Notes: generated by a model not told the origin, from the sequence alone. DNA of 64,000 nt from Nitrospira sp. (GCA_029194725.1 JARFXQ010000003.1:210994-274993), one strand, 5' to 3'. Shown: positions 8,800-18,013, counted from the stretch's first letter. Numbers and translations: made by a program.

Positions 8800-9333
8800 T
8801 CATATGTACAGGAACTCCAGTCCTTTCAGCCAATGCTCATTCCCGAATTGGTCGATGATGGCAACGTCGGCTTTGAACGGTTTGCCTTCTTCCTTGACGG
8901 GCGGTTGGACGAAAAAGTCAAAGCGAAGTTCGCTGATGCCGCTCCGAGGGATGCTGTGCGCCTGGCTGTACATATTCGAATCATGTGCGCGTACCAAGGC
9001 ATGGCCAACGGCTTTGGGCTTTCGAAGCTTTGCTCCCATGACAACTACGTCGTACATTGAGATGTTTGTCACGTTAAGGTCCCCAACGATTTGCATCACA
9101 GGTTGACTGCCCATCGATCCCATATGCCACCAAAATGCGTTTTGCCGGGAAACGGGAATGAGGACCATGGTTTTTGACGGAACGTCAATAAGACCAACTG
9201 GTAGCTTTTGACTGAACAATAACGAAGCCCAACGCCAAGCCCTCCCGAACCACCCAAAGATGGTGCCAAGAATAGTGAGTAGGCTGATAACTAAGCCTAC
9301 AATAACTTGTGCGACTTGAAGGTCAAAGGGCAT
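8800..9333 (-). CDS. Hypothetical membrane-anchored protein, possible integron-type cassette gene
   Basis: The ATG at 9333 gives 177 residues. A GTG two codons upstream is an alternative start. One N-terminal membrane helix (VIVGLVISLLTILGTIFGWF) is followed by a soluble, beta-rich domain. No family was recognised. The start codon lies 4 bases after GTGAGGT, a near match to the GTTRRRY core of attC sites, and the DNA upstream is related to the attC-like palindrome before the gene at 41261. This suggests a promoterless cassette gene. Expression and function are unknown. Confidence 0.55.
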   Translation of the reverse strand: MPFDLQVAQVIVGLVISLLTILGTIFGWFGRAWRWASLLFSQKLPVGLIDVPSKTMVLIPVSRQNAFWWHMGSMGSQPVMQIVGDLNVTNISMYDVVVMGAKLRKPKAVGHALVRAHDSNMYSQAHSIPRSGISELRFDFFVQPPVKEEGKPFKADVAIIDQFGNEHWLKGLEFLYI

Positions 9334-9551
9334 AGCCACCTCACAGCCCCGGAGATCAGCGACGGCCGCAGAACAAACAGAGTTTGTGCGGCGGGTGTCC
9401 GGTGCCGCCGCTGGTCATGCGTCTCCTGCAGCACGATGTTGCCCGTCGGTGCAATGTGACTTACCTTTCCCGGCTTGAGATCCGCAATCTCAAACTTGTA
9501 GCGATCTGGCACCAAGCATGCGACCTTCAACAGCCTCTCACTAGACGGCAT
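9297..9551 (-). CDS. Small hypothetical protein coupled to the DUF2283 gene
   Basis: The ATG at 9551 overlaps the stop of the DUF2283 gene by 11 bases and opens a frame that reads like protein for about 48 residues (LLKVACLVPDRYKFEIADLK, then a predicted strand pair). The frame then runs on through the attC-like element and slightly into the next gene, so the C-terminal part is probably not native. This is what a gene truncated by, or fused to, a cassette boundary would look like. No family was recognised. Confidence 0.35.
   Translation of the reverse strand: MPSSERLLKVACLVPDRYKFEIADLKPGKVSHIAPTGNIVLQETHDQRRHRTPAAQTLFVLRPSLISGAVRWLCPLTFKSHKLL
9334..9420 (-). repeat. attC-like palindromic element, copy B
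   Basis: On the minus strand this segment runs from ACCAGCGGCGGCACCGGACA to GTGAGGT just before the next start codon. It aligns over about 85 bases with the element at 41268-41400, sharing ACCAGCGGC, GCACCGGACA, CGC, GCACAA and CTC in the same order. It can fold, with nested pairing such as GCCGCA/TGCGGC around GTTTGT. The terminal core is degenerate (GTGAGGT for GTTRRRY). The attC interpretation is inference. Confidence 0.45.
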
Positions 9552-9777
9552 CTGCCCCTACGCTGGATTTGGCATGCAGGACAGTGACGCCGACTAGTTC
9601 GTTTCCGTCGTAATGATAGATGAAGCGCCCTGTCATTTCGCTGTCGGTCGCCCGTTGTGGTTTTCTCAGGCTGATATACAGCACATCCGCTTCGTCGTCA
9701 TAATCGAGCCACAGGTGGTTGGAACGCAGGTTCAAGGATTGCGGGACCAGACTCAGGATGTCTATGACTTCTGCCAT
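9541..9777 (-). CDS. DUF2283 family protein
   Basis: The 78-residue protein contains LDYDDEADVLYISLRKPQRA and a C-terminal ...DGNELVGVTVLHAKS, the pattern of DUF2283. Such small proteins are often found in mobile or toxin-antitoxin settings. It lies 34 bases downstream of hicA on the same strand and could be part of the same transcript. Its biochemical role is not established. Confidence 0.75.
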   Translation of the reverse strand: MAEVIDILSLVPQSLNLRSNHLWLDYDDEADVLYISLRKPQRATDSEMTGRFIYHYDGNELVGVTVLHAKSSVGADAV

Positions 9778-9811
9778 TGGATGCCTCTCTTGCGCAGGGT
9801 TGAACCCTGGC

Positions 9812-10039
9812 CTACTTGTTCGAGGCGTCGAGGAACTGCTCGATTGTCAGTCCTGCTTTTGCAATAAGACTGCGCAACGTGCCTCGTGCCACTTCCGGGT
9901 GATTTGGTATCGAAAGAGTGGCAATGTGGCCTGGTTTCGTCATGATGATATGACTGCCTTTCTGACGAACTATCTGCCAGCCACGGCGCTGAAACATCTT
10001 GATGACGTCGGAAGGGGAAAGAAGGGGAACCGGCGGCAT
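9812..10039 (-). CDS. hicA: HicA-type mRNA interferase toxin
   Basis: This 75-residue protein has the HicA double-stranded RNA-binding-like fold: SDVIKMFQRRGWQIVRQKGS followed by HIIMTKPG, with the active-site His in GSHIIM, and the tail EVARGTLRSLIAKAGLTIEQF. HicA toxins cleave mRNA and are neutralised by HicB. The gene overlaps hicB by one base and follows it, so the antitoxin is made first. All key residues appear intact, so it is likely functional. Confidence 0.9.
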   Translation of the reverse strand: MPPVPLLSPSDVIKMFQRRGWQIVRQKGSHIIMTKPGHIATLSIPNHPEVARGTLRSLIAKAGLTIEQFLDASNK

Positions 10040-10245
10040 TATGCGATGACTTCCACTTGGCGAGTGAGGATGGTCAGCGGCATCCCCATCTCGGAACGCA
10101 CTTCAAGACATTGCTTGATGGCGTCCTGCACATTGGCTTGTGCCTCTGCTTCCGTCTTGCCTTGGCTGACACATCCTGGAATAGCCGGGCACTCAGCGAT
10201 GTACATTCCATCCTCGTCGCGCGTGATGGTAATCGTAAACTTCAT
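10039..10245 (-). CDS. hicB: HicB-type antitoxin
   Basis: The 68-residue protein is a minimal HicB fold: FTITITRDEDGMYIAECPAI, then PGCVSQGKTEAEAQANVQDA and a short C-terminus. It lacks a long DNA-binding extension, so autoregulation would need another factor. It precedes and is translationally coupled to hicA, the reverse of the classical hicAB order but common in this subtype. Confidence 0.9.
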   Translation of the reverse strand: MKFTITITRDEDGMYIAECPAIPGCVSQGKTEAEAQANVQDAIKQCLEVRSEMGMPLTILTRQVEVIA

Positions 10246-10463
10246 GGCAACCCCTCTTATTCTTCAATATCTCTTAACAGAGGAACTATCGCACGGACCG
10301 GCAGCTTCCGGCTCGCGCAGAAGTCTCGGCGAACGAACTGTCCAGCCTATCGGCGAAAAGACAATTATCCGGACGGCTTGTCGCAACCAAGTCTACTGAA
10401 AAGTCCGGTGTTTATCTACAGTTTGGCATCGCGTACGCTTCACCTCTGCCTCTTGAGCCCGGC

Positions 10464-11114
10464 TTACTTGAACGCACTATTCAACGTACCGAGGGAAGTG
10501 TTAACGTTCGGTTGTCCTGCAACCATCACGGTCCCTTTCTTCATCGGATGATGAAGTTGGCGGTGGCTTCCTTTCATTCTCACCTGATGCCTCCCATCGG
10601 ATTCCGCAATCTTTGCGGCGCGCTGAAGCTGCCAGGCGAAACTGATTCGGCTGAAGGCCCAAAATGGCGAGAGCGGCAAACCGGTCTCTCGCAGGGCATG
10701 AGCTGCGTACTGATGGCAGGTATGTAACAGATGGTACGAACGTTTCGAAGGATAAAACACAGATTGGCTGATGGAAGACACTGGTTCCTCACTCAACAGG
10801 GTCGCATGCAAGTGCCGGTGTAGGCGCTGATAGCCCTCTTCGGTCAGACGAAAGGTGAAGAGATCGGAAGGCGGCTGGGGCGTGCATTCCGCATAGCCTC
10901 TTTCTTCAAATATGTGCTGAGATCTGAGTGCTGAGACGTCACTCACCTTTTTACGAGGAAAGGCGATCACCGCATGCCATGTGTCAAGCGATGCCGCGAT
11001 GGTCTTAGTTCCAGCGTCCGGAGGAGGAGGCCACAAGCCCTCGATAGGTGAAGCACAGGCCGAGAGCAGCACCGTCGCTGTGAAGGCAAGCACCACTGCC
11101 ATGACAGATGTCAC
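10464..11114 (-). CDS. Lipoprotein resembling the DUF2459 family
   Basis: The protein (216 residues) has a lipoprotein signal with lipobox LLSACA at the end of a hydrophobic stretch, so it is exported and lipid-anchored. In the mature part, TWHAVIAFPRKKVSD and SYHLLHTCHQYAAHALRETG resemble the DUF2459 / TIGR02117 family (conserved His and a Cys-His pair before AxxLRxxGLP). The tail from about residue 180 is poorly conserved-looking and may be a local extension. Neighbours give no hint of function. Confidence 0.6.
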   Translation of the reverse strand: MTSVMAVVLAFTATVLLSACASPIEGLWPPPPDAGTKTIAASLDTWHAVIAFPRKKVSDVSALRSQHIFEERGYAECTPQPPSDLFTFRLTEEGYQRLHRHLHATLLSEEPVSSISQSVFYPSKRSYHLLHTCHQYAAHALRETGLPLSPFWAFSRISFAWQLQRAAKIAESDGRHQVRMKGSHRQLHHPMKKGTVMVAGQPNVNTSLGTLNSAFK

Positions 11115-11204
11115 GACCAGCTCATGACACCAACTCAGAGAGGCTTGGCCCAGAAAGGTTCTGGCGCAGCATCGTCGGCATCAGCAGAGTTTTTCCGCAG
11201 CCTG

Positions 11205-12668
11205 CTAAAAATCGTGATAGAGGATCTGTTCCACCCGCCGACAGATTTCACGGCCGTAGTCCGTCCACAGTCCTTGTCCCCAGTAGCGATAACAGCTGGT
11301 CTGGGAGGCCATTAAATGGAACAGTGCGTTACGATAGCGAGGGTCGCGCGAAGGGACGCCCTTCTTGATGACTTTGTCATAGAAAAGCGCGCTGACCTTT
11401 TCCATCGGCCCGATCAGGCTGTCATAGCCCTGAACCCAGGAGATGTTGTTGGTCCAGCTACCTCCTTCCATATGGAAGCGATGGTCTTCTCTTTCCAGAT
11501 CCTTGATGATTTCAGCCAACCGCTGAGGTCCGCCGCCCGGCTCGAAACGATCCCAAATGCGCTTCTGGAACAGCGGTTGCAGCACGGGCAAGGCTTCCTC
11601 CGTGACTCCGGATGCGAAGAGGTGTTCCAAGTACTCGGTACCGTTCATCAGCGGCTGGTCCGTGCCTGACCCTTCGCGTACGGCCTCCTGGTACTTGGGA
11701 GGAAACTCGTTCATCATGACACCGCCGTTCTCGCCGTCGGCGATTTGAGTCACCAGCGGCGGAACAGACACCCCGCCGATTGTCCATCGGGACAAGCCCT
11801 TGGCTTCGTAATAGGGCTGCATCTGCCCGACCAGCTTGGTATCGCTGCCTTGGGTCTTAATGAGAACGGCGATGCTCTCGCTCTCTCCGTGAGAATTCCG
11901 ACAGACGAGCCGATGAGGGATGTGCTTGCGCTCCGGTCCAGCGCCGGTCGCAGGCTGCTCCACTGTGTGCTCCTGAACGAGCAGCCACGTGAAGCCGCAG
12001 TCCTTCAGGGTCTTGATAAATTCGTAGGCGACGTCTGGATGGTTGGGTAAGGCCATCTCAGACGGAGAAAAACCACGAACACGAGACAGGGCCTCAAGAC
12101 CAAAAATGGCGGCAAAATGATGCTGCCAGGCCCTGACGTGCAATCGGTAATCTTGGACGGGCGTCGATGGGGCGACCGCATGGCCCCACGGACACCCAAG
12201 CCATTCGACCGCATGGCGATAGAGGGGATCGCAAGTGATCCGCTTTAGGTTGTCGAATACCTCATGGAGTCCCATCTGATGCATGCCGTGGAGCAGCGTG
12301 CCCGAATACTCGAGCATGACGCGCGGTTCTTTGCCTTCATGGATGAGTTGCGGAATGAACTCCCCCATGCGCTTGTAGCACCAGACGAAGACGGGTGCAT
12401 TATGGTTATCGCCGATGCCCTGGTGATCCATCATGTATTTGAGATTACTGATGATCTCGGCGCTACGGATCTCCTCTCCACCGGCGGGAATCAATGGTTG
12501 ATGCATATGCAGCGCCACAGCGGCGGCGCTCTTGATGCGCTTGAAATCAAGTCGACTCTCCGGAAGGTACCGCGGCCTCGCAACCGCATCCGTCAACGCC
12601 CGTTCAATCAGCTGTTCCCACCCTGAGATGTTGGGCAAGCCATCGACATATTCCTGAAGTTCAGCCAT
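11205..12668 (-). CDS. Glycoside hydrolase family 57 enzyme
   Basis: This 487-residue protein has the GH57 hallmark HQP motif near residue 57 (VALHMHQPLIPAGGEE) and further family-like blocks (EYSGTLLHGMHQMG, MALPNHPDVAYEF, then the C-terminal helical segment). GH57 enzymes are alpha-amylases, 4-alpha-glucanotransferases or branching enzymes acting on alpha-glucans by a retaining mechanism. The exact specificity cannot be read here. It is 30 bases downstream of a glycogen-synthase-like gene on the same strand, so both probably act in glycogen turnover. Confidence 0.85.
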   Translation of the reverse strand: MAELQEYVDGLPNISGWEQLIERALTDAVARPRYLPESRLDFKRIKSAAAVALHMHQPLIPAGGEEIRSAEIISNLKYMMDHQGIGDNHNAPVFVWCYKRMGEFIPQLIHEGKEPRVMLEYSGTLLHGMHQMGLHEVFDNLKRITCDPLYRHAVEWLGCPWGHAVAPSTPVQDYRLHVRAWQHHFAAIFGLEALSRVRGFSPSEMALPNHPDVAYEFIKTLKDCGFTWLLVQEHTVEQPATGAGPERKHIPHRLVCRNSHGESESIAVLIKTQGSDTKLVGQMQPYYEAKGLSRWTIGGVSVPPLVTQIADGENGGVMMNEFPPKYQEAVREGSGTDQPLMNGTEYLEHLFASGVTEEALPVLQPLFQKRIWDRFEPGGGPQRLAEIIKDLEREDHRFHMEGGSWTNNISWVQGYDSLIGPMEKVSALFYDKVIKKGVPSRDPRYRNALFHLMASQTSCYRYWGQGLWTDYGREICRRVEQILYHDF

Positions 12669-12698
12669 TCGTCGTACCCTCCTGTCGGCCCGATCTCA

Positions 12699-14171
12699 TC
12701 ACTTGTGCCGGAGATAATTGTAGATGTTGATGTAATCCATGCCAGGTCGGCTCCAGGAAAAGTCGTAGCGCATGCCATTGACCATCAGTCGGCGAAATTC
12801 TTCCGGATAGCGGTACCACAGCCCTATGGCTCGACGTAAGGCCGACTCGATCCCGCTATGGTCCGCCTGATGGAAAACGTAGCCGTTGCGCTCCTCGGCC
12901 GGCTTGTCACTATAGTCGCGATCGACCACGCTGTTGAGCAACCCTCCAATCGCCCGCACGATGGGGACCGTCCCGTACTTCTGCGCAATCATCGGCGTGA
13001 GGCCGCAGGGCTCGAAGAGGCTGGGCACAATGACCATGTCCGCGCCGGCATAGATCAGATGGGCCAGGTCTTCGCTGAATCCGATTTCCAGGTGACAGTC
13101 CGGGTGATCGTTCAAGTGGTGCTTCAACTGCCAGAAATGTTCGTGCACCCCATGTTCCGAGCTCGGGCCTAGAAGGACAAACTGTGCGCCATTCGCCAAC
13201 GAATAGAACAACGCATGTCGGATCAGATCGATCCCCTTCTGGACATCGAGACGCCCCACGTAAGCGATGATCGGTTTATAGTCTTTGCGCAGCCAGAATC
13301 GGTCGCGTAGCGCCTCCTTGTTCGCGTATTTTCGCTCCAGACTGTTCACGCTGTATCGGTGGGGAATCAACCTTTCGATCTCGGGATTCCAGATCTCGTA
13401 ATCCACCCCGTTGAGCACGCCGCCGAATTTGCCTTGGTGCACAGACAGCGAGTGCCCAAGTCCGAATCCCTGGTCTGTATGACGAGCCTCCCAGGCATGC
13501 TGCGGCGAGACCGTCGTGATGAAGTTCGAGTACAGGATTGCGCCCTTCGTCAAATTTACTGCCGCGTGGTTGAAGTCATCACGCATCCGGTAAGGATGGA
13601 AATAGTACTGAGGACGGCAGAGGCCAGTTGCCCAAAGAATGTTCTCCCCGGCAATCCCCTGGTGTCGGAAATTGTGCACGGTGTAGCACACCCGTTGATC
13701 GTGCATGCCGGCGTGCTGGTAGATTTCATACAGCAACACCGGAACGAGCGCCGTGTGCCAGTCGTGGCAATGAATGACGTCAGGCCGTTTGTTCGTCCGC
13801 AACAGGAATTCGAGGGCGGCCTTGCTAAAGAAGGCCCACCGCATGTACTCATCCGGAAACCCATAGTAAGAAGCTCGATTGAAAAAATGGTCCTGCGAGT
13901 GGGGCTCGATAAAAAAGCACTTGCGACCATGTACGTAGCCGAACCACACGGAGCAATGCACCGCGCCGCTGTACCACGGCACCCATAAGTCCGCCATGGT
14001 CACGCGCAACCCCCAGATGTGGTCGTATCGCATGCAATCGTACTTCGGCAGAATGATTTCCACGGCGTGACCGCGAAGTTCAACCTCCCGGCTCAGGCCG
14101 AACACAACATCGCCCAACCCGCCGGCTTGAGCCACCGGAGCGCATTCTGTCGCCACCATAACGATGTACAT
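12699..14171 (-). CDS. glgA: Glycogen/starch synthase, GT5
   Basis: The 490-residue protein has the two Rossmann-like halves of GT5 glycogen synthase. The N-terminus reads VATECAPVAQAGGLGDVV, the sugar-nucleotide loop, but the Lys of the usual KxGGL motif is Gln here. The C-terminal EPCGLTPMIAQKYGTVPIV with the catalytic-region Glu is intact. GlgA extends alpha-1,4-glucan chains from ADP-glucose. The Lys-to-Gln change could alter nucleotide-sugar preference. It is the upstream gene of a pair with the GH57 enzyme. Confidence 0.88.
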   Translation of the reverse strand: MYIVMVATECAPVAQAGGLGDVVFGLSREVELRGHAVEIILPKYDCMRYDHIWGLRVTMADLWVPWYSGAVHCSVWFGYVHGRKCFFIEPHSQDHFFNRASYYGFPDEYMRWAFFSKAALEFLLRTNKRPDVIHCHDWHTALVPVLLYEIYQHAGMHDQRVCYTVHNFRHQGIAGENILWATGLCRPQYYFHPYRMRDDFNHAAVNLTKGAILYSNFITTVSPQHAWEARHTDQGFGLGHSLSVHQGKFGGVLNGVDYEIWNPEIERLIPHRYSVNSLERKYANKEALRDRFWLRKDYKPIIAYVGRLDVQKGIDLIRHALFYSLANGAQFVLLGPSSEHGVHEHFWQLKHHLNDHPDCHLEIGFSEDLAHLIYAGADMVIVPSLFEPCGLTPMIAQKYGTVPIVRAIGGLLNSVVDRDYSDKPAEERNGYVFHQADHSGIESALRRAIGLWYRYPEEFRRLMVNGMRYDFSWSRPGMDYINIYNYLRHK

Positions 14172-14925
14172 ATGCCGATCTCGAGCAACCTGCTAGCGAT
14201 GATTAGGAGATTCCATCACCCACACAACATGGGGATTCGCGATGTGACATTCTCTGTGCTTGACTCCGATGTCCGAGGCAGGTACGACGCATGCCTCATC
14301 TGCCGAAATCGGCTTCGAAAAATCTGTGATCCCTGATTCATCCAATGAGAAGGTCGAATTGATAGGACCTAGCCCTCCGCGGTCAAGCCGGCGAAGAATT
14401 CAACCTGATGGAGCAAGGTCGGATCCTGCAGCGATCATAACGTTGAGATTCACCACCGCCTCGTGGGTACGGATGGTTGTTCATCGATGTTGCAGAAAGT
14501 ATGACCGGTGCGCGATTGTCTTCTGTGGATCGTAATGTTCATGTGGCGTCTTTGCATCATCGCTCTCCTGCTCCAAGGCAGTATGCGCAAGCCCATGCGC
14601 GACAAAGTGAACAACATGAGAAAACTATAGAGCGTGATCACATAACGCTTCCACTGCCGATAACCCTAGGAGGGCTAATGGACAGCCATTGCCGCCAAGT
14701 CCGAAGATGCTGAAAGCCCTGGCCTTCCTAGTGTCTACGGTTCGGCCTCGTCTCAACATTTAGGAACACTACACAGAAGGTCACCGAATACTGTTGCTGA
14801 ATACTACAGTCGTAATGGAGCTGTCAAACTCTAAGGTGCAATTGCAGTAAATGTGGCAACTGCTACGGAGAATGGCTGGAAGTCGGTGCGGCCGCCAGGA
14901 GTGGCTTCTTATCTTACTTCTCGTT
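14172..14925. other. Long intergenic region between glgA and hypE
   Basis: About 750 bases with no convincing gene on either strand. Short frames here lack ribosome binding sites and coding character. The glgA promoter should lie near the left end. No RNA fold, repeat or mobile-element end was recognised. Confidence 0.35.
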
Positions 14926-15981
14926 TCAACAAATGCGAGGCAATTGCTCGCCGGATAAAAGATCGAGTACACGATGCGTACCGACAACAGTCTTCAGGAC
15001 CACCATCGGAGGATCGCTGTCTATCACGACGCCGATGTGAGCCGCCTGGCTCGCCGTTTCGTGCCGACGCATCACTGCCAGCGCCGCTTCAACCTGCTGA
15101 GCCGGGACCATCGCAGCAAACCGTCCCTCATTCGCCACATATAAGGGATCGAGTCCTAAGAGCTCACAGGCTCCACGCACCGGCTCGTTCACCGGAATGA
15201 CCGCCTCGTCCACAGTCATCCCAACTTTCGCCGCTACGGCCAGTTCGTTCAACACGCTGGCCAATCCACCGCGAGTGAGGTCACGCAGACAATGGATTTC
15301 GATACCGCTTTGGACCAAATCACTCACGATGCGATGCAATGGCGTCGTATCGCTTTCCACATTTCCAGCGAACGTTAGCCCTTCCCGTACGCTGAGGACC
15401 GCCACTCCATGTGAACCGAGATCGCCGCTCACAAGAATCGCATCACCTGGTTGGATTAATGCCGGCAACACACGAACCCCGCCCGGCACCAGACCAACGC
15501 CGGCTGTGTTGATGAAAATTCCGTCACCTTTGCCCCGATCCACGACCTTCGTATCGCCGGTCACGATCGGTACTCCCGCTGCCCGTGCGGCCTCAGCCAT
15601 CGAGTTCACGATTCGCTGCAGCACGTCCAGATCGAGGCCTTCTTCCAGAATGAATCCCGCACTCAGATACAGCGGCTTGGCGCCGCACATGGCCAGATCG
15701 TTGATCGTGCCGTTCACTGCCAAACTCCCGATGTCACCGCCAGGAAAAAATAATGGACGCACCACGTAGGAATCGGTGGTGAAGGCGAGCGTTCCTTTCT
15801 CCACGGGCCAGGTCGCGCCGTCGTGTAGGGGTTCCAGCATGGGATTGTGAAAGACCCGCAGGAATACATCGTGAATCAACTCCTGCATGAGTCGGCCACC
15901 ACCGCCATGCGCAAGCTGTAGGGTCTTTTTTGAATCGATCGGCAATGGACAAGCCTGCTCAAAGGATTTGTTGTCACTCAC
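14926..15981 (-). CDS. hypE: Hydrogenase maturation protein HypE
   Basis: This 351-residue protein has the PurM-like fold of HypE: LAHGGGGRLMQELIHDVF at the N-terminus, the ATP-site block GDIGSLAVNGTINDLAMCGA and the essential C-terminal PRIC, whose Cys carries the thiocarboxamide that becomes cyanide. HypE dehydrates the carbamoyl group supplied by HypF to make the CN ligands of the [NiFe] site. The gene follows hypD by 23 bases on the same strand. No hydrogenase structural gene, hypA, hypB, hypC or hypF is in the window. Confidence 0.95.
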   Translation of the reverse strand: MSDNKSFEQACPLPIDSKKTLQLAHGGGGRLMQELIHDVFLRVFHNPMLEPLHDGATWPVEKGTLAFTTDSYVVRPLFFPGGDIGSLAVNGTINDLAMCGAKPLYLSAGFILEEGLDLDVLQRIVNSMAEAARAAGVPIVTGDTKVVDRGKGDGIFINTAGVGLVPGGVRVLPALIQPGDAILVSGDLGSHGVAVLSVREGLTFAGNVESDTTPLHRIVSDLVQSGIEIHCLRDLTRGGLASVLNELAVAAKVGMTVDEAVIPVNEPVRGACELLGLDPLYVANEGRFAAMVPAQQVEAALAVMRRHETASQAAHIGVVIDSDPPMVVLKTVVGTHRVLDLLSGEQLPRIC

Positions 15982-16004
15982 AGTCGTTCATTCTCTCTTC
16001 CCGT

Positions 16005-17114
16005 CTAGGCTTTAGCTGTGGCGCGGGAACGGTATCGATAGTAGGCGGCACAGGCCCCTTCGCTTGAAACCATCGGAGCGCCTAGTGGTTGCTCCGGTGT
16101 ACAACGAGTCCCGAAGGCGGGACAGTCCGGTGGTTTGAGCAAACCTTGAAGGACTAACCCGTTCCGGCACTCTGGATCTTCAATGCCTTCGGTGAGCTGT
16201 GCAAGTTCCCGCTGAAACTTTAGCTCGGCATCATAGGCACGGTAAGCGGATTTGAGGCGCAGGCCGCTTGCTGGAATCTCGCCGATGCCACGCCAGATTC
16301 TCGGTGCGGGCTCGAAGACCTCGCCAACGATGGTCTTAGCTTGCCGGTTCCCTTCCCGACTGACCGATCGCACGTACTGGTTTTCGACCTCGACCCGTCG
16401 CTCCTCCAACTGACTCACCAACATGGCCACCCCTTCGAGAACATCAAGCGGCTCAAACCCTGTCACGACGATGGGGACTCGGTATCGCTGTGCGATGGAT
16501 TCGTACTCCTCATAGCCCATAATGGTACAAACATGACCAGCAGCAAGAAACCCCTGGATCCGATTCTGGGGCGACGACAGAATCGCTTCCATAGCCGGCG
16601 GCACGAGCACATGGGCGATCAACAGGCTGAAGTTATTGATCCCCAACTGCTTCGCCTGCGTGACCGCCATGGCCCAGGCCGGTGCGGTCGTCTCGAAGCC
16701 TACGGCAAAACAGACGACTTCACGATCGGGATTTTTCCGAGCCAGTTCGAGCGCATCCAATGGGGAATAGACGATCCGAATATCCCCGCCTGCCGCCTTT
16801 ACTCCAAACAGATCCCCACGGGAACCGGGCACGCGAAGCATATCGCCGAACGAGCAGAAGATTACTCTCGGCAAGGATGCGAGGCAGACTGCCTGGTCGA
16901 TCAGAGACACCGGCGTTACACAGACTGGACAGCCTGGTCCATGAACGAGCGTGAGGTCTTGCGGCAACAAACTATCGAGCCCGAACCGCACAATCGCATG
17001 GGTCTGTCCGCCACAGACTTCCATGATCGTCCAAGGCCGGCGAACCGCCTTCTTGATCCGCTCCGCCAGCGCCAGCGCCATTCCTCGATCGCGAAATTCA
17101 TCCACGTACTTCAT
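16005..17114 (-). CDS. hypD: Hydrogenase maturation protein HypD
   Basis: The 369-residue protein begins [11 protein letters not shown] and shows all HypD signatures: [27 protein letters not shown] and the C-terminal cluster segment [20 protein letters not shown] with the [4Fe-4S] cysteines. HypD, with HypC, assembles the Fe(CN)2CO unit. It normally follows hypC, but no hypC is seen directly upstream. The remnant at 8524-8586 matches its 5' end. Confidence 0.95.
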   Translation of the reverse strand: MKYVDEFRDRGMALALAERIKKAVRRPWTIMEVCGGQTHAIVRFGLDSLLPQDLTLVHGPGCPVCVTPVSLIDQAVCLASLPRVIFCSFGDMLRVPGSRGDLFGVKAAGGDIRIVYSPLDALELARKNPDREVVCFAVGFETTAPAWAMAVTQAKQLGINNFSLLIAHVLVPPAMEAILSSPQNRIQGFLAAGHVCTIMGYEEYESIAQRYRVPIVVTGFEPLDVLEGVAMLVSQLEERRVEVENQYVRSVSREGNRQAKTIVGEVFEPAPRIWRGIGEIPASGLRLKSAYRAYDAELKFQRELAQLTEGIEDPECRNGLVLQGLLKPPDCPAFGTRCTPEQPLGAPMVSSEGACAAYYRYRSRATAKA

Positions 17115-17265
17115 GACCGCGATCTCTGGAGCCTCGTTGGTCAGCCTTATTCCCGCGAATGGTTACCATTGCGTTTCGCCTTTCAACCGTAGGCCAACAT
17201 GGCTGCCAATCTTTGTTGTAACGAAATTGTTCTCTGCCTCTATTATTCACGTTGTGTGACATTGG

Positions 17266-17736
17266 TTATGAGCGAAGCTCCGCAATGAACTCATGCAGTC
17301 TTCGCGACCTTCCTTCCAGCGAATGGGACATCTTGGACTTTTCCGATCCGTCGCCGTAGAACACCATGCCACTGAAGTCGCTGAATCGCACTTCAAAATC
17401 ATGGCCGATGTTCGTGCGAAGGTAGTCGTTTACGCGATCCACCCAGGCATTGTGATCTGCTATAGGAAGTAGCTGTTCACTCAGGCGAGACCGAAGTCCC
17501 TGCGCCTCGGAGAGGTAACGACCAAGCTGCTCGCGGTGAGAAGCATGTAACGCAGACTTGTCACTCAGTTGGTGGAGATAAATAGCCAGACCGGCGAAGA
17601 CTATGGCGCCCAACCCAGAACCCAAGATGCCGTAGTAGTTCTTATTTGAGAGGAAGTACCAGAATGCGCCAGTGGCGAATATCCCTGCCGCAAACCATGC
17701 CGTCGGCGACATCCACTCGCGAATTCGGATAATCAT
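17266..17736 (-). CDS. Hypothetical two-helix membrane protein, possible cassette gene
   Basis: The 156-residue protein has two membrane helices near the N-terminus (AWFAAGIFATGAFWYFLSN and YYGILGSGLGAIVFAGLAIY) followed by a charged, probably helical cytoplasmic part (HREQLGRYLSEAQGLRSRLS). No family was recognised. Seven bases before the start codon is GTGAGGC, close to the GTTRRRY core that ends attC sites and like the sequence before the gene at 9333. It faces the YefM/YoeB pair across a 342-base gap. Confidence 0.55.
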   Translation of the reverse strand: MIIRIREWMSPTAWFAAGIFATGAFWYFLSNKNYYGILGSGLGAIVFAGLAIYLHQLSDKSALHASHREQLGRYLSEAQGLRSRLSEQLLPIADHNAWVDRVNDYLRTNIGHDFEVRFSDFSGMVFYGDGSEKSKMSHSLEGRSRRLHEFIAELRS

Positions 17737-17847
17737 TTCTGACGCCTCACTATATTTTTAAGCCGATCCGTATACGAGCCGGATAGGCCGCGTTCTCTCT
17801 GTCTTACACGCCATCGAATGGTCCGAGCATAGCGCCATAGTTGTTGG

Positions 17848-17895
17848 CGTTTCAATGAGAGGCGACTGCAAGATCATTCTCGCTGGTTCTTTTGG
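17848..17895. repeat. Dispersed repeat, copy 1
   Basis: The segment starting GTTGGCGTTTCAATGAGAGG aligns with 41515-41562, sharing CGTTTCAATGAG, GCGACTGC and GGTTCT at matching spacing. It is single copy here. Its GTTTCAATGAG start is reminiscent of some CRISPR repeats, but no array is present at either site. Confidence 0.45.
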
Positions 17896-17943
17896 AACAA
17901 AGAAGAGGCCAGACTGCTCAATTTGCGTTTGGGCGCTCCATCG

Positions 17944-18013
17944 GCCGAACGTGCGAAGTCATCGGCGCCGCGCAGGTTTGTCACGCAGCGTCTGGTGGGG
18001 TGCTGGGTTAGGC
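17944..18013 (+). other. Candidate attC-like site, cores only
   Basis: GCCGAAC and GTTAGGC bound a 70-base segment upstream of yefM. The two heptamers are complementary apart from one G-A mismatch, as in attC outer cores. The sequence between them does not show a convincing stem, so the match may be partial or coincidental. Confidence 0.25.

Noticed and set aside
16341..17192. 283-codon plus-strand open frame opposite hypD
   Set aside because: Antisense shadow of hypD; the protein has no recognisable features.
17115..17265. Search for hypC upstream of hypD
   Set aside because: No frame starting with the MCLxxP motif of HypC was found before hypD, and stop codons close all frames near the start.
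17848..17895. Possible CRISPR repeat
   Set aside because: GTTTCAATGAG resembles the start of some CRISPR repeats, but there is a single unit at each of two sites, with no spacers and no cas genes in the window.
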